A stretch of 64,000 nt of DNA from Paenibacillus_E oryzisoli_A. GTDB taxonomy: Bacteria > Bacillota > Bacilli > Paenibacillales > NBRC-103111. Position numbers and translations under genes: made by a program. Positions 26,903 to 36,527 of the stretch are shown in pieces (within the stretch, counting starts at the first letter, position 1; every line of letters starts with the position of its first letter). The notes under the pieces were generated by a model. That model was not told the origin of the DNA, did no database searches, and saw only the letters and a program-made list of their open reading frames with translations. The DNA lies in the NCBI RefSeq assembly GCF_050467285.1, contig NZ_JBCMUN010000001.1:1-64000 (forward strand), read 5' to 3'.

Positions 26903-28351
26903 TCACACGCTCACTTCGCGCTCCCGCGTTCCGGCCATCGCGCCGCCCCGAGCCTCGCGCTCGCCCTCCGGCTGCCGCTTCTTGCGGCGGGTGAGCAGCT
27001 TATGCAACCGCCCCGCGCATGACTCCGCGGACTCCATGCCTTCCCAGAACAGCATCATCTCGTTGTTGACCTCCTGCAGGACGCCGAGGTCAGGGAACGT
27101 CTCATGCTGGTAAAAAGCATCCTGCAAGCGCCCGCCCGTCATTTGCAGCGCCTCCAGGTCGAGCGAATCCCACATTCGCTCATTGATCGGGTGCAGGACC
27201 GACAGGAAGCGGGCTTTGCCCATCTTCGCCTGCACGTCCGGGTTGCACGCCGTCTGCAGGAACTGGGCTGCCAGCTCCCGGTCCGGGCTGCCCGCGTGCA
27301 CCATCATCGCGTTGGCGATGAGCAGTGTTTGGCCCGTGCCGCCGAACGGCATCGGCGCGAACTTCGGCGCAAACGGCAGCTTGTCGCCGAAGCCGGCGAG
27401 CTCGATGGACGTCGTCAGCATCATCGCCACCTGCTCGCTCTGGAACGCGACGCGGTGCATCTGCATATGCGAGAGCAGCGCGCTGCGCTTGCGGTAAATG
27501 ACATCATGCATGAAGTTCAGCGCATCCAGCAAGGCTTTCTTGTTCGGCTTGTGGAAATCCACGCCGTGCTGCATCGCGATGACGTTCCAACGGTTCAGCG
27601 TCGACGGCAGCGAGAAGCCGTAATTGTCAATGATGCCGTCCCCGTTCGTGTCCCTCGTAAGCTGCTCGGCCGTGCGCAGAAATTCCTCTTTGGTCCATCC
27701 GTTCCGCGGCGGAGCAATGCCATATTTGGCGAACATCTGCGGATTATAAGCCAGGCAAATATTCGAGAACGTCACCGGCATCGCCTTGACGCCGCCGCCC
27801 AGGCGGAAGCCGTCCAGCAGCTTCGGATACATCGCGCCTAATTCCGGCTCTAGAATCCGATCAAGCGTGACAAATTCATCAGCATTCTTCAATTGTTGAA
27901 AAATGCCATCGGTTATAATGCACAGATCGGGCTGAATGCCCATCTCGATGCATTTATGAAGCGATTGCCAAAATTGGTCAACCGGGAAGCTCAGCAGCTT
28001 GATGTCGACGTCGGGATGCTGCTGCTCGAACGTCTCGCAGATGAACGGCAGGCAGTAGTCGACGAAGTAGGAAGGGGTAATGGTCAGGATGCGCAGCACT
28101 TTTCGCTTCGTTTTGCGGACGGTGACATGGGGGGAGACGAAGGTGCCGAGTCCGGCCTTTTTGACGACAAGCCCTTCCTTCTGCAATTGGTCCAGCGACT
28201 TGCGCACGGAAGTTCTGCTAAGCTCGTAGTACTTGCTGAGTTCATTCTCCGACATGAGAAACTCGTCTTTCTTGATAAAACCGGAAAGAATCTGCTCACG
28301 GAGAATATCGGTTAAGGAGGAATAAATATATTGGTCCTTTTTTCTCGCCAT
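26903..28351 (-). CDS. GntR-type regulator fused to a solute-binding-protein domain
   Basis: A 482-residue protein. Residues 1-75 are a GntR winged helix (YSSLTDILREQILSGFIKK, ENELSKYYELSRTSVRKSLDQLQKEG, GLGTFV). The rest (about 85-450) is a family-1 extracellular solute-binding fold (FEQQHPDVDIKLLSFP, YNPQMFAKYGIAPP, DTNGDGIIDNYGFSLPSTLN) without a signal peptide, so it must act in the cytoplasm as the ligand-binding half. The C-terminal tail is strongly charged. ATG 28351 is preferred (AGGTGG eight bases before it). It is divergent from a permease operon and probably controls it in response to the same sugar. Confidence 0.88.
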   Translation of the reverse strand: MARKKDQYIYSSLTDILREQILSGFIKKDEFLMSENELSKYYELSRTSVRKSLDQLQKEGLVVKKAGLGTFVSPHVTVRKTKRKVLRILTITPSYFVDYCLPFICETFEQQHPDVDIKLLSFPVDQFWQSLHKCIEMGIQPDLCIITDGIFQQLKNADEFVTLDRILEPELGAMYPKLLDGFRLGGGVKAMPVTFSNICLAYNPQMFAKYGIAPPRNGWTKEEFLRTAEQLTRDTNGDGIIDNYGFSLPSTLNRWNVIAMQHGVDFHKPNKKALLDALNFMHDVIYRKRSALLSHMQMHRVAFQSEQVAMMLTTSIELAGFGDKLPFAPKFAPMPFGGTGQTLLIANAMMVHAGSPDRELAAQFLQTACNPDVQAKMGKARFLSVLHPINERMWDSLDLEALQMTGGRLQDAFYQHETFPDLGVLQEVNNEMMLFWEGMESAESCAGRLHKLLTRRKKRQPEGEREARGGAMAGTREREVSV

Positions 28352-28481
28352 CGTCATCGCCACCTATTTTGCGCAGTTGAATGTATTTTAAACAATATTT
28401 GGCAAGAATACAACAAGGAAAAAGCAAGAACTATCAAGCCTTCAGGACGATTTAAAGACAAATTTTAAACATGTATAGCAC

Positions 28482-28511
28482 TTGTATTTTTTAGAGTCTG
28501 TCAATTATAAT
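28482..28511 (+). promoter_or_regulatory. Promoter of the permease/aminotransferase operon
   Basis: TTGTAT (28482-28487) and TATAAT (28506-28511) are 18 bases apart, with the permease ATG 25 bases further on. The divergent GntR-type protein could bind nearby AT-rich sequence (AAATTTTAAAC at 28461-28471). Confidence 0.75.
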
Positions 28512-28535
28512 GGGATTGTAAACGGGGGTGACCGA

Positions 28536-29465
28536 ATGAGAACCGTCTCAAATTCCAGAATGAGTCTCATGTTACGAAAAGTATACCGTTACCGATGGTT
28601 TTATCTGCTGATGGCGCCGGGGCTGATCTACTTCCTGATATTCCGCTACATCCCCATGGCCGGCTTGCTTGTCGCTTTCAAGGACTACAGTGTCACCAAA
28701 GGCATCTGGGACAGTCCCTGGGTCGGCTGGCGCAACTTCCAAACGATTTTTAACTCACCCGATTTTCCTCGCCTCATGGCCAACACGTTGATCATCAGTG
28801 TGTACCGACTCGTCTTCAATCTTCTTCCCGATCTGATTCTCGCCTTACTTCTCAATGAAATTCGCGTTCGCTGGTTTAAAAAGCTCGTCCAGACCATTAC
28901 ATACGGTCCTTATTTTCTGTCCTGGGTGATCGTGTACGGCCTCGTATATTCGTTCTTCTCACCGGGCACAGGCCTGGTCACCACGTTTTTTCAAAATATG
29001 GGCTGGGGAGAGCTCAATGTTCTCGCTAACTCCGATCTGTTCAGGCCGCTCATCATCGTGACCGATGTATGGCGGAATACAGGCTTCGGTGCCATCTTCT
29101 TCCTCGCTGCCCTCGCGACGATTAATCCCGAGCTTTATGAAGCGGCGGTCGTCGACGGGGCGGGCCGGTGGAAACAGATGTGGCACGTGACCTTGCCGGG
29201 CATCCGCGAGGTGTTCGTGCTCTTGCTCATCCTGCGACTGGGCAACATCCTCGATGCCGGGTTCGATCAGATCTATATCTTCCTCAATGCGCGGGTCACG
29301 AACGTCGGCGATATTCTGGATACGTGGATTTTCCGGCGAATCGTCGAACAGAGCGAGTTCAGCGTGCCTGCGGCGATGGGCGTTTTCAAATCCGTCATCG
29401 GCTTTGCGCTTGTCATTATCGCGAACCGGGTGGCGAAGCGTTTTGGAGGCTCGGGGATTTATTAG
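28536..29465 (+). CDS. ABC sugar transporter permease (LplB-like)
   Basis: A 309-residue permease with about six membrane segments; MAPGLIYFLIFRYIPMAG near the start and the EAA loop PELYEAAVVDGAGRWKQMWH (about residues 195-215) are typical. GGGGGTGA precedes ATG 28536. It is the first gene of an operon that runs with small gaps to 38.0 kb. No ATPase gene is present, as in other LplABC-type systems. Confidence 0.92.
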   Translation: MRTVSNSRMSLMLRKVYRYRWFYLLMAPGLIYFLIFRYIPMAGLLVAFKDYSVTKGIWDSPWVGWRNFQTIFNSPDFPRLMANTLIISVYRLVFNLLPDLILALLLNEIRVRWFKKLVQTITYGPYFLSWVIVYGLVYSFFSPGTGLVTTFFQNMGWGELNVLANSDLFRPLIIVTDVWRNTGFGAIFFLAALATINPELYEAAVVDGAGRWKQMWHVTLPGIREVFVLLLILRLGNILDAGFDQIYIFLNARVTNVGDILDTWIFRRIVEQSEFSVPAAMGVFKSVIGFALVIIANRVAKRFGGSGIY

Positions 29466-29483
29466 AAAAGGGGGAGAAGCGCG

Positions 29484-30371
29484 GTGTCCTACGCTGTACA
29501 CAAAACCAAATCCGACCGGGTGGCCGATGCGGTCATCTATACGATTTTGACCATCGCCTGCTTGTCGACGCTGTTTCCGCTGTATTTCGTGTTTATTGAG
29601 TCGATCACGCCTTATAAAGAGCTGATCCGCAACGGCGGTTTCGTTCTTTTCCCGGAGCAAGTGACGCTGCAGGCGTATAAAGCGATTTTTGGCAGCAAGC
29701 TGGTGCCGGATGCACTCAAAGTATCTGTGATCGTCACCGTCATCGGCACGTTCCTAAGCCTGCTCGTTACGACGTGTCTGGCATACCCGCTCTCCAAGAA
29801 GGAGGTGCCGGGCGGGCGCGTGATACTCCTGTCCATTGTGTTCACGATGCTGTTCAACGGGGGGATCGTACCGACCTATCTGGTCGTCAAAGGCATGGGC
29901 ATGATCAATACGATCTGGTCGCTCATTATTCCGACACTTGTCTCGCCCTTCTATATGTTCATTATGCGCACGTATTTTGTTAACTTCCCGGTCGAAGTGG
30001 AGGAGTCGGCTCGCGTCGACGGGTGCGGCGATTTGCGGACGCTGTTTCAGATTGTGATTCCGCTCTCGATGCCGATATTCGTGACCATCGGTTTGTTCTA
30101 CGGGGTCATTCAGTGGAATTCCTACTTCAACGCCATTCTGTATTTGTCGGAGCGTTCCTTGTATCCCATCCAGGTCATTCTGCGCAACATGATCGTGACT
30201 TCCAGTGTCAGCCAAGAGCTGAACACGAACCCTTCCGTGATTCAAACGCTGCCGCCGGATACGATCCGCATGGCGACGGTCGTCGTGACGACGCTGCCGC
30301 TGCTGGCGATCTATCCGTTTATACAGAAATATTTTATCAAAGGCATGTTGGTGGGTTCCATTAAAGGGTAA
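29484..30371 (+). CDS. ABC sugar transporter permease (LplC/YtcP-like)
   Basis: A 295-residue permease starting at GTG 29484 after GGGGGAG, 18 bases behind the first permease. The EAA loop is EVEESARVDGCGDLRTLFQI, and the C-terminus FIKGMLVGSIKG matches its counterpart at 12.2 kb. The two permeases form the pore of one importer. Confidence 0.92.
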   Translation: MSYAVHKTKSDRVADAVIYTILTIACLSTLFPLYFVFIESITPYKELIRNGGFVLFPEQVTLQAYKAIFGSKLVPDALKVSVIVTVIGTFLSLLVTTCLAYPLSKKEVPGGRVILLSIVFTMLFNGGIVPTYLVVKGMGMINTIWSLIIPTLVSPFYMFIMRTYFVNFPVEVEESARVDGCGDLRTLFQIVIPLSMPIFVTIGLFYGVIQWNSYFNAILYLSERSLYPIQVILRNMIVTSSVSQELNTNPSVIQTLPPDTIRMATVVVTTLPLLAIYPFIQKYFIKGMLVGSIKG

Positions 30372-30536
30372 CGAAGATTTGCCGCAAACCGCGATGAAGG
30401 GAGTGATGCCTTCGTATGCAACCATGGAGACTTTCCGAAAAACAGGCGGTAATTTCGGAAAGCTCCCTATGTCAGTCACAACCTCAACCAGATGAAGCTT
30501 GCGTATGAAATCAAGAACAAATGGGAGGTCGTTTGC

Positions 30537-32156
30537 ATGCATTTGCCCAAAAAGGTTACCTTCGGCATCATCAGCAGTCTCGTCTTGTTAAGCGGTTGTT
30601 CCGATGACTCGTCGCCAAGCTCGTCCCCGTCCTCATCGTCATCTTCACCTCAAGCGTCAGCCGCCGAAACGAAAGCGTCCCCGATGGCGCTGAGTTGGCT
30701 CTTCTTCGTGCCGACCAACGATGTGGCGCTGCCATCTCCGGACAAAGATTATATTCGCCAAACGATTGAGCAAAAATTCAACGTCAAGCTGAACATGGAA
30801 TATGGCGTCCCCGGCGAGGATATGAAGAACAAAATCAATTTGAAGATCGCATCCAACTCCACCCCGGATATGTTCCAGGCCGACGGCGCCCAGACGAATC
30901 AAATGATTATCGACAAGGCGGTCGCGGACCTAACCCCTTATGTAAACCCGCAAACGATGCCCAACTACTACAAATGGGTGACCCCCGACATCATTTCCCG
31001 CTACCAGGTGCAGAATGTGTTCATGCGGGCGCCTGTCCCTTACGAGAAGCAGCAGTACCAATCGTACTATGTGCGCAAAGACTGGCTGGATAAGCTGGGG
31101 CTGAAGGTGCCGACCACGTACGACGAAATGATTAACGTCATGAAAGCTTTTACGTTCAACGACCCTGATGGCAATGGCAAAAACGATACCTACGGCTTCA
31201 CAACGGTTGGGAACGGCACCACGATTTCGAAGCAATTCCCGGAATGGTACAAAAATGGCCTAGGCGTCGATCTCTGGTACGATCAGGCGCATGGTGAATA
31301 CGTCGACCCGCAATCCGATATTCGGGCAGGTAAAGTGCTCGATGACATTCGCGCGACGCTGGCGCAGAAGATCGTCGATCCCGACTGGTTCCTGGCGAAG
31401 CCGGGCCAAGAACTGGAGAAAGTGGAAGCGGGCAAAGCCGGCATCTTCCAAAGCTTGCTGCGCACAGCGGCCTTCGACAACGTAGCAACGAGCGTGAAGA
31501 AGAAGACGATCGATATTTCCGGGGTCAAGACGGCGGATTTCGTGCCGTTTCACATTAGTCCGGATGCCGTGAACTACGAGGCGCTGCCAGGCGTGCCATT
31601 CCTCTTTGGCACCAAAACGCCGCCGGAAAAAATTAAGAAAAGCATTGAGATCATGGACTGGTTGGCGAGTCCTGAAGGCTATTTGCTTGCGCATTACGGC
31701 AAAGAGGGCGTGAACTACACGCGCAGCGGCAATACGATCACGCTTATCCCGGATGCGATTACGAAAGATAATACGGCGAACGGCAACTTCTTCGACGTAT
31801 ACAGCTCGATCTTCTCCTACGGCGTGCAGGACCCGAGCCCAATCGGTCTCACGATCATAGACCCGCGTGAAACCGACCATGACCGCGCCATTATTGCGAA
31901 GCTGAAAACGTACAAATACCCTGTCCTCGGCACGAACGTCGCGCCGCCGCAAGGCTACGACATCGGCGCGTTCCGTACGCAAATGCGCGCTTACATGGTG
32001 AAGGTGCTCTTCGAGGAGAAGGACTCCAGCAACTGGCCGAAGTATCGTAAAGAGCTGATGACCACGTATCACGGCAAAGAGATTTTTGACAACTATGCGA
32101 AGACGATATCGGACGTGTTCAAGGCGCCGGTTGTCTTTAAGGCAGATAATCCTTAA
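30537..32156 (+). CDS. ABC-type carbohydrate-binding lipoprotein (LplA/YtcQ-like)
   Basis: A 539-residue exported lipoprotein: short basic start, hydrophobic core and LLSGC lipobox (Cys about residue 20), then a serine-rich tether of about 30 residues and a large solute-binding fold (PDMFQADGAQTNQMIID, YDEMINVMKAFTFNDPDGNG). GGGAGGTC precedes ATG 30537. It is the extracellular receptor for the permeases before it. Its ligand may be an amino- or acyl-sugar, given the aminotransferase, deacetylase and ceramidase-like genes downstream, but this is inference. Confidence 0.9.
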   Translation: MHLPKKVTFGIISSLVLLSGCSDDSSPSSSPSSSSSSPQASAAETKASPMALSWLFFVPTNDVALPSPDKDYIRQTIEQKFNVKLNMEYGVPGEDMKNKINLKIASNSTPDMFQADGAQTNQMIIDKAVADLTPYVNPQTMPNYYKWVTPDIISRYQVQNVFMRAPVPYEKQQYQSYYVRKDWLDKLGLKVPTTYDEMINVMKAFTFNDPDGNGKNDTYGFTTVGNGTTISKQFPEWYKNGLGVDLWYDQAHGEYVDPQSDIRAGKVLDDIRATLAQKIVDPDWFLAKPGQELEKVEAGKAGIFQSLLRTAAFDNVATSVKKKTIDISGVKTADFVPFHISPDAVNYEALPGVPFLFGTKTPPEKIKKSIEIMDWLASPEGYLLAHYGKEGVNYTRSGNTITLIPDAITKDNTANGNFFDVYSSIFSYGVQDPSPIGLTIIDPRETDHDRAIIAKLKTYKYPVLGTNVAPPQGYDIGAFRTQMRAYMVKVLFEEKDSSNWPKYRKELMTTYHGKEIFDNYAKTISDVFKAPVVFKADNP

Positions 32157-32270
32157 TGGCGTTAAGTAGGCAGGCGTGAAGGGAAATGGCAGGATGCTCG
32201 CTGTCCGCGCCTCTCAGATGGGGGCGCGGGGCGTGCACGCGTGGTAATAAGCGAGAAGCGAGGGATCGGC

Positions 32271-33524
32271 ATGGAATACGATAAGCTGGCCATTCTCGGG
32301 GGCACCAGGATCAAGGAGACGGCCTTTGGAACCGGCAGCAGGTTTGGCGAGGAAGAAGTGAAGGAACTGGTCGAAGCGCTGAATCAGAATACGCTGTTCT
32401 ATCATTTTGGCGGGAAAGTGAAGCAGTTTCTGGACAAATTCAATGAGATTTATGGCGTTAAGTATAGTGTCGCCACCTCTTCCGGGACCGCTGCGATTCA
32501 TGTTGCGCTCTGCGCAGCCGGCATCAGCGTCGGCGATGAAGTGATTACGAGCCCGATCACGGATGCGGGGACAGTCATCGGCATTTTGTATCAAAATGCG
32601 ATTCCGATCTTCGCTGACCTGGATCCGCATACGTACAATATGACCGCTGCATCGGTGAAGTCGCGGATTACGCCGAGGACGAAAGCGATCGTCGTCGTCC
32701 ATCTGGCCGGCAATCCGGCGGATATGGACGGGATTATGGAAGTCGCGCGCGAGCATGGGCTCAAAGTCATCGAAGATTGCGCCCAGAGCTACATGGCGAC
32801 GTACAAAGGGCGGCTCGTCGGCACGATCGGCGATTACGGCTGCTTTAGCACAAACGACTTCAAGCACATTTCAACCGGCGACGGGGGGATGGTGACGGTC
32901 AATTCTGCATCCGAGGCGGATTATCAGCGAACGCATGCGTTTGCTGATAAGAACTACAGCCGCTTCGGCAGTCAGCTCCATCGAGAGCCGCACCTGCTGG
33001 CGCCGAACTATCGAATGACGGAGCTGCAGGGCGCCGTCGGCATTGCGCAGCTGTCGAAGCTTGCGTCGATTTGCGATGCGCGGGGTCGGCATGGGGACAG
33101 CTTGACGGCTGCTGTGAGCGGCATCCCGGGCGTGGAGCCGCACCAGGTAACGGCGGGCGGCCGGTGCACGTACTGGTTTTACATGCTGACGCTCGACCCT
33201 GCCGTGCTGTCTTGCACACGAGACGAGTTCGCGCAGGCGCTGGAGGCGGAAGGCATTCTCTGCTCGGCGGGCTATATTCCGCAGCCGGTCTATTTGCAGC
33301 CGCTTTTTCAGAGGCGGGAGGCGTATGTGGGGAGTCATTTCCCGTTTGACATCACGGGGATTACGTATGACGAAGGGCTGTGCCCAGCGGCGGAGCATAT
33401 TTTGAAGCAGGCGGTTAAGCTGCCGATCAGCGAGTTTTTTACGGATCAGGATATAGCGGACATGGCGGCCGGCATTCGCAAGGTGGCTGCACACTACAGC
33501 AAGTCGGGCTCAAGGGTCGTATAA
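32271..33524 (+). CDS. DegT/DnrJ/EryC1/StrS-family PLP aminotransferase
   Basis: A 417-residue fold-type I enzyme: SSGTAAIHVALCAAG (phosphate-binding region), VIEDCAQSYMATYKG with the PLP-facing Asp, and STNDFKHISTGDGG with the likely Schiff-base Lys198. The family transaminates keto-sugars or keto-cyclitols, usually to build amino sugars, and the reverse reaction is possible. It lies in an importer operon rather than with glycosyltransferases, so breakdown or remodelling of an imported compound is plausible. A second member lies at 35.3 kb, separated by a deacetylase-like gene. AGCGAGGGA lies before ATG 32271. Confidence 0.9.
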   Translation: MEYDKLAILGGTRIKETAFGTGSRFGEEEVKELVEALNQNTLFYHFGGKVKQFLDKFNEIYGVKYSVATSSGTAAIHVALCAAGISVGDEVITSPITDAGTVIGILYQNAIPIFADLDPHTYNMTAASVKSRITPRTKAIVVVHLAGNPADMDGIMEVAREHGLKVIEDCAQSYMATYKGRLVGTIGDYGCFSTNDFKHISTGDGGMVTVNSASEADYQRTHAFADKNYSRFGSQLHREPHLLAPNYRMTELQGAVGIAQLSKLASICDARGRHGDSLTAAVSGIPGVEPHQVTAGGRCTYWFYMLTLDPAVLSCTRDEFAQALEAEGILCSAGYIPQPVYLQPLFQRREAYVGSHFPFDITGITYDEGLCPAAEHILKQAVKLPISEFFTDQDIADMAAGIRKVAAHYSKSGSRVV

Positions 33525-33549
33525 CCGGCAGACGGATGGAGGAAGGGAC

Positions 33550-35289
33550 ATGAAGATAGCCAAGGTTGGCGTGCTCGTGGAGCGCGAGGCAGCTGAGCGC
33601 AAATGGACATATGGACTGAATGTATTCGAAAAATATATAGAAGAAATTTTCGCGCACGCTGGGGTTCCATATGCCGTTGTTGATGGGCTGGATGCGGCGG
33701 TGTTAGAGACGTTTGATATGGTCATTGCGGCGTGTGTGACCGAAAATAGCCGGACGGCCGATCGTTTGTGGTCGTATGCGGAGCAAGGCGGCACTGTTAT
33801 CGCCTATGGCGGCGTCAATAGCCTGGCGGCTCGTCTGGGTTATATCCAGACGGGCGAGGCGGGTGTCGGGTATGCGGAGCTGGTGCCGACGCGAGAAGGT
33901 CAGCCGGCGGCGCTGCGGTACTTGTCCGCCGTGCCGTGGGTGCCGGCCGGCGTCAGCGATCCGGCAGCGGTGACGGCCGCATGTGCGGCGTCAGGCGCTC
34001 TCCGGCAGGGCTGCCCGGACGGGGCTGAGCTTGGCCCGGCGCTGCAAGCGTTTACGATCGGGCAGGGGAGCCTCCGGCGGTGGGCGGTCAACATTCCGCT
34101 GACGATCGTGCAGATGCAGCAGGGCACCGGGCCGGTGCTGGACGACGGTGTTCCGGCGGCGGACGGCAGCGCGAACGTCAATGAGGATATTTTGAAAGCG
34201 GATGACCGCATTGCGCTGGATTGGCAGATCGACCGTGTGGAAACGGAGACGGGCATTCCCTTTTTCCCGTGGCCGTATGCGGATTATTGGCGGGAAGCGC
34301 TTATTCGGCACGTGGTGCAGTGCGCACTCGACACAGGGCTGACCCTGCCGTTCACCGGCTATTGGCCGGAGGGCGTGGAGCGCGTAGCGATGATTTCGCA
34401 TGACAGTGACGGCAATCAGGATTCGCATGCGCTGACGGCGTTGAAGCTGCTGGAGGAATGCGGGCTTCAGACGACATGGTGCATGCTGGAGCCCGGCTAC
34501 AGCGCCGACGTGTATGCGCAGGCGAAGCAGGCGGGGCATGAATTGGCTTTCCATTATAATGCGCTGGAGAAGGACGGCGGCGCTTGGGGCGAAGCGGCGT
34601 TCGCCCGGCAGTTCGGCTGGCTGAAGCAGGCGATCGGCGCTGAGCGGGTTGCGACGAACAAAAACCATTACACCCGTGTGGAAGGGTGGGGCGAGCTGTT
34701 TCGGTGGCTGGAGAGGAGCGGTATTCAGAGCGACCAGACACGAGGGCCGAGTAAGAAGGGGAATGTCGGCTTTCTTTTCGGAACATGTCATCCGTACTTC
34801 CCGATCGCGCTCTTTGATGAGCAGAACCGCTTGTATGACGTGGTGGAGATCGGCTTTTTGACGCAAGATCTGGATTTGGGGCACTTGGCGGACCGGACGG
34901 TGATTCGGCCGTTTCTGGAACAGGTGCGAGAGGTGGATGGCGTGGCGCATTTCCTTTTTCATCAGGTGCATATTCACACGAGGGAGGAAGTTCGGGATGT
35001 GATTCGGCTTCTGGTTGCGGAGGCTCGCGGGATGGGCTTTACGTTCTGGTTGTCGAAAGAGATCCAGGACTGGACGAGGGCGAGAAGAGGCGTGCGCATT
35101 ACAGCGTGTGAGGATGACGGCACCGTGTGGGTGGAGGCGGCGGAAGCTGTGGAGGGGCTTGTTGCGTGGGTGCCGTTAACGGGGACCGAGGCGTACGCGC
35201 CGGAGCAGGGGCATGAGGTCAAGTTCGGCGTCCCTTGCCGCAAAGTTGTGGTAAGTTCGAAGGTAGAAATTTCCGGGAGAAAAGGGTGA
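33550..35289 (+). CDS. NodB-like polysaccharide deacetylase-fold protein with glutamine-amidotransferase-like N-terminus
   Basis: A 579-residue cytoplasmic protein without a signal. Residues 1-100 resemble a Rossmann-like glutamine-amidotransferase/ThuA-type fold (FDMVIAACVTENSR, QGGTVIAYGGVNSLAARLG). The middle (about 280-480) is a NodB-type barrel: HDSDG at 284-288 would hold the metal and catalytic Asp, and HELAFHYNALEKDG supplies the next His. A deacetylase acting on an N-acyl sugar fits the neighbours, but being cytoplasmic it would act on small imported molecules. It starts 25 bases after the first aminotransferase gene. Confidence 0.75.
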   Translation: MKIAKVGVLVEREAAERKWTYGLNVFEKYIEEIFAHAGVPYAVVDGLDAAVLETFDMVIAACVTENSRTADRLWSYAEQGGTVIAYGGVNSLAARLGYIQTGEAGVGYAELVPTREGQPAALRYLSAVPWVPAGVSDPAAVTAACAASGALRQGCPDGAELGPALQAFTIGQGSLRRWAVNIPLTIVQMQQGTGPVLDDGVPAADGSANVNEDILKADDRIALDWQIDRVETETGIPFFPWPYADYWREALIRHVVQCALDTGLTLPFTGYWPEGVERVAMISHDSDGNQDSHALTALKLLEECGLQTTWCMLEPGYSADVYAQAKQAGHELAFHYNALEKDGGAWGEAAFARQFGWLKQAIGAERVATNKNHYTRVEGWGELFRWLERSGIQSDQTRGPSKKGNVGFLFGTCHPYFPIALFDEQNRLYDVVEIGFLTQDLDLGHLADRTVIRPFLEQVREVDGVAHFLFHQVHIHTREEVRDVIRLLVAEARGMGFTFWLSKEIQDWTRARRGVRITACEDDGTVWVEAAEAVEGLVAWVPLTGTEAYAPEQGHEVKFGVPCRKVVVSSKVEISGRKG

Positions 35290-35293
35290 GCTT

Positions 35294-36514
35294 ATGGCGA
35301 AATCAACTTTAGCTTTGGAGGGCGGCGCTCCGGTGCGGACGGAACCGTTTCCGGCTTGGCCGGTTTTTGGGGAGTTGGAGGAGCAGTTGATTCTGGAAGT
35401 CGTGCGGTCGGGCAAATGGGGCGGCACAGGCGCGGTTCATTCGCCGGAATATACGGCAAAGCTCCCGGAGATGGAACGCCGGTTTTCGGAGCTGCATGAG
35501 GCAGCCTATGCGATCAGCTGCGTTAACGGCACCGTGGCCATTACGGTTGCGCTGCAAGCGGCGGGAGTTCGGCCGGGGGACGAGGTGATCGTACCTCCGT
35601 ACACCTTTATCGCTTCGGCTGCGGCTGCGCTTGCGTACGGCGCGATTCCGGTGTTCGTCGACGTCGAAGAAGATACGCTGCTGCTCGATCCGGAGAAAAT
35701 TGAAGCGGCTGTTACGCCGAGAACCAAGGCGATTATTGCCGTGCACCTTGCAGGTGCATCGGCCAATATGAGCCGCATCCGGGAGGTGGCTGCTGCACAT
35801 AAGCTGCGCGTCATCGAAGATGCGGCGCAAGCGGTCGGCGCTCGATGGGAGGGGCGCAGCGTCGGGGCGATCGGCGACCTTGGCACGTTCAGCCTGCAGT
35901 CGAGCAAAAACCTCAACAGCGGCGAGGGCGGCATCATCCTCACGAACAATGAAGAGCTGGCGGACATCGCCTGGTCGCTGTGCAATGTCGGCCGGTCACG
36001 CAGGGGCGGGTGGTACCAGCACGACCGCATTGGTCAAAACTACCGGATGACCGAGTTCCAGGCGGCGATCGTGCTCGCGCAGATGACACGGTTGGAAGCA
36101 CAGATGCAGCGCCGGGAAGCGAATGCGGCGCTGTTGACCGGGCTGCTGAGCGCTATTGAGGGCATTCGGGCGATGAGGGTAGATCCGCGGGTCACGCGCC
36201 ATGCGCAGCACCTATACATGTTCCGATTAGCGCCGGAAGTTACGGATCGTATCGACAAAGGGGAGTTCATTCGCCGGGTGAATGCGGAAGGGATTCCGGT
36301 CAGCGCCGGGTATGTGCCGTTGAACCGTAACGACGCCATTGTGAAGGCGACGCAGGATTTGACGGGCGAGATGCGGACGTATGCCTGTCCGATCAGTGAG
36401 CGGGCGAGCGAACGTGAAGTCGTCTGGCTCGCGCAGAACGTGCTGCTGGCCGACGAGCAGGCGATGCATGACGTTGCGGCGGCAGTGCGCAAGGTCATAG
36501 CATCGTTTACGTAA
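35294..36514 (+). CDS. Second DegT/DnrJ/EryC1/StrS-family PLP aminotransferase
   Basis: A 406-residue enzyme with CVNGTVAITVALQAAGV, YTFIASAAAALAYGAIPVFVD, VIEDAAQAVGARWEG and the likely PLP-binding Lys205 in LQSSKNLNSGEGG. It is related to but clearly distinct from the enzyme at 32.3 kb, so the pathway may contain two transamination steps or a heteromer. ATG 35294 lies four bases after the previous stop, with AGAAAAGGGTG before it, indicating translational coupling. Confidence 0.9.
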   Translation: MAKSTLALEGGAPVRTEPFPAWPVFGELEEQLILEVVRSGKWGGTGAVHSPEYTAKLPEMERRFSELHEAAYAISCVNGTVAITVALQAAGVRPGDEVIVPPYTFIASAAAALAYGAIPVFVDVEEDTLLLDPEKIEAAVTPRTKAIIAVHLAGASANMSRIREVAAAHKLRVIEDAAQAVGARWEGRSVGAIGDLGTFSLQSSKNLNSGEGGIILTNNEELADIAWSLCNVGRSRRGGWYQHDRIGQNYRMTEFQAAIVLAQMTRLEAQMQRREANAALLTGLLSAIEGIRAMRVDPRVTRHAQHLYMFRLAPEVTDRIDKGEFIRRVNAEGIPVSAGYVPLNRNDAIVKATQDLTGEMRTYACPISERASEREVVWLAQNVLLADEQAMHDVAAAVRKVIASFT

Positions 36515-36527
36515 GGAGGCTGCCGCT

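Noticed and set aside
26903..28351. Reading the GntR-type gene as a normal binding lipoprotein
   Set aside because: There is no signal peptide or lipobox, and the first 75 residues are a winged helix.
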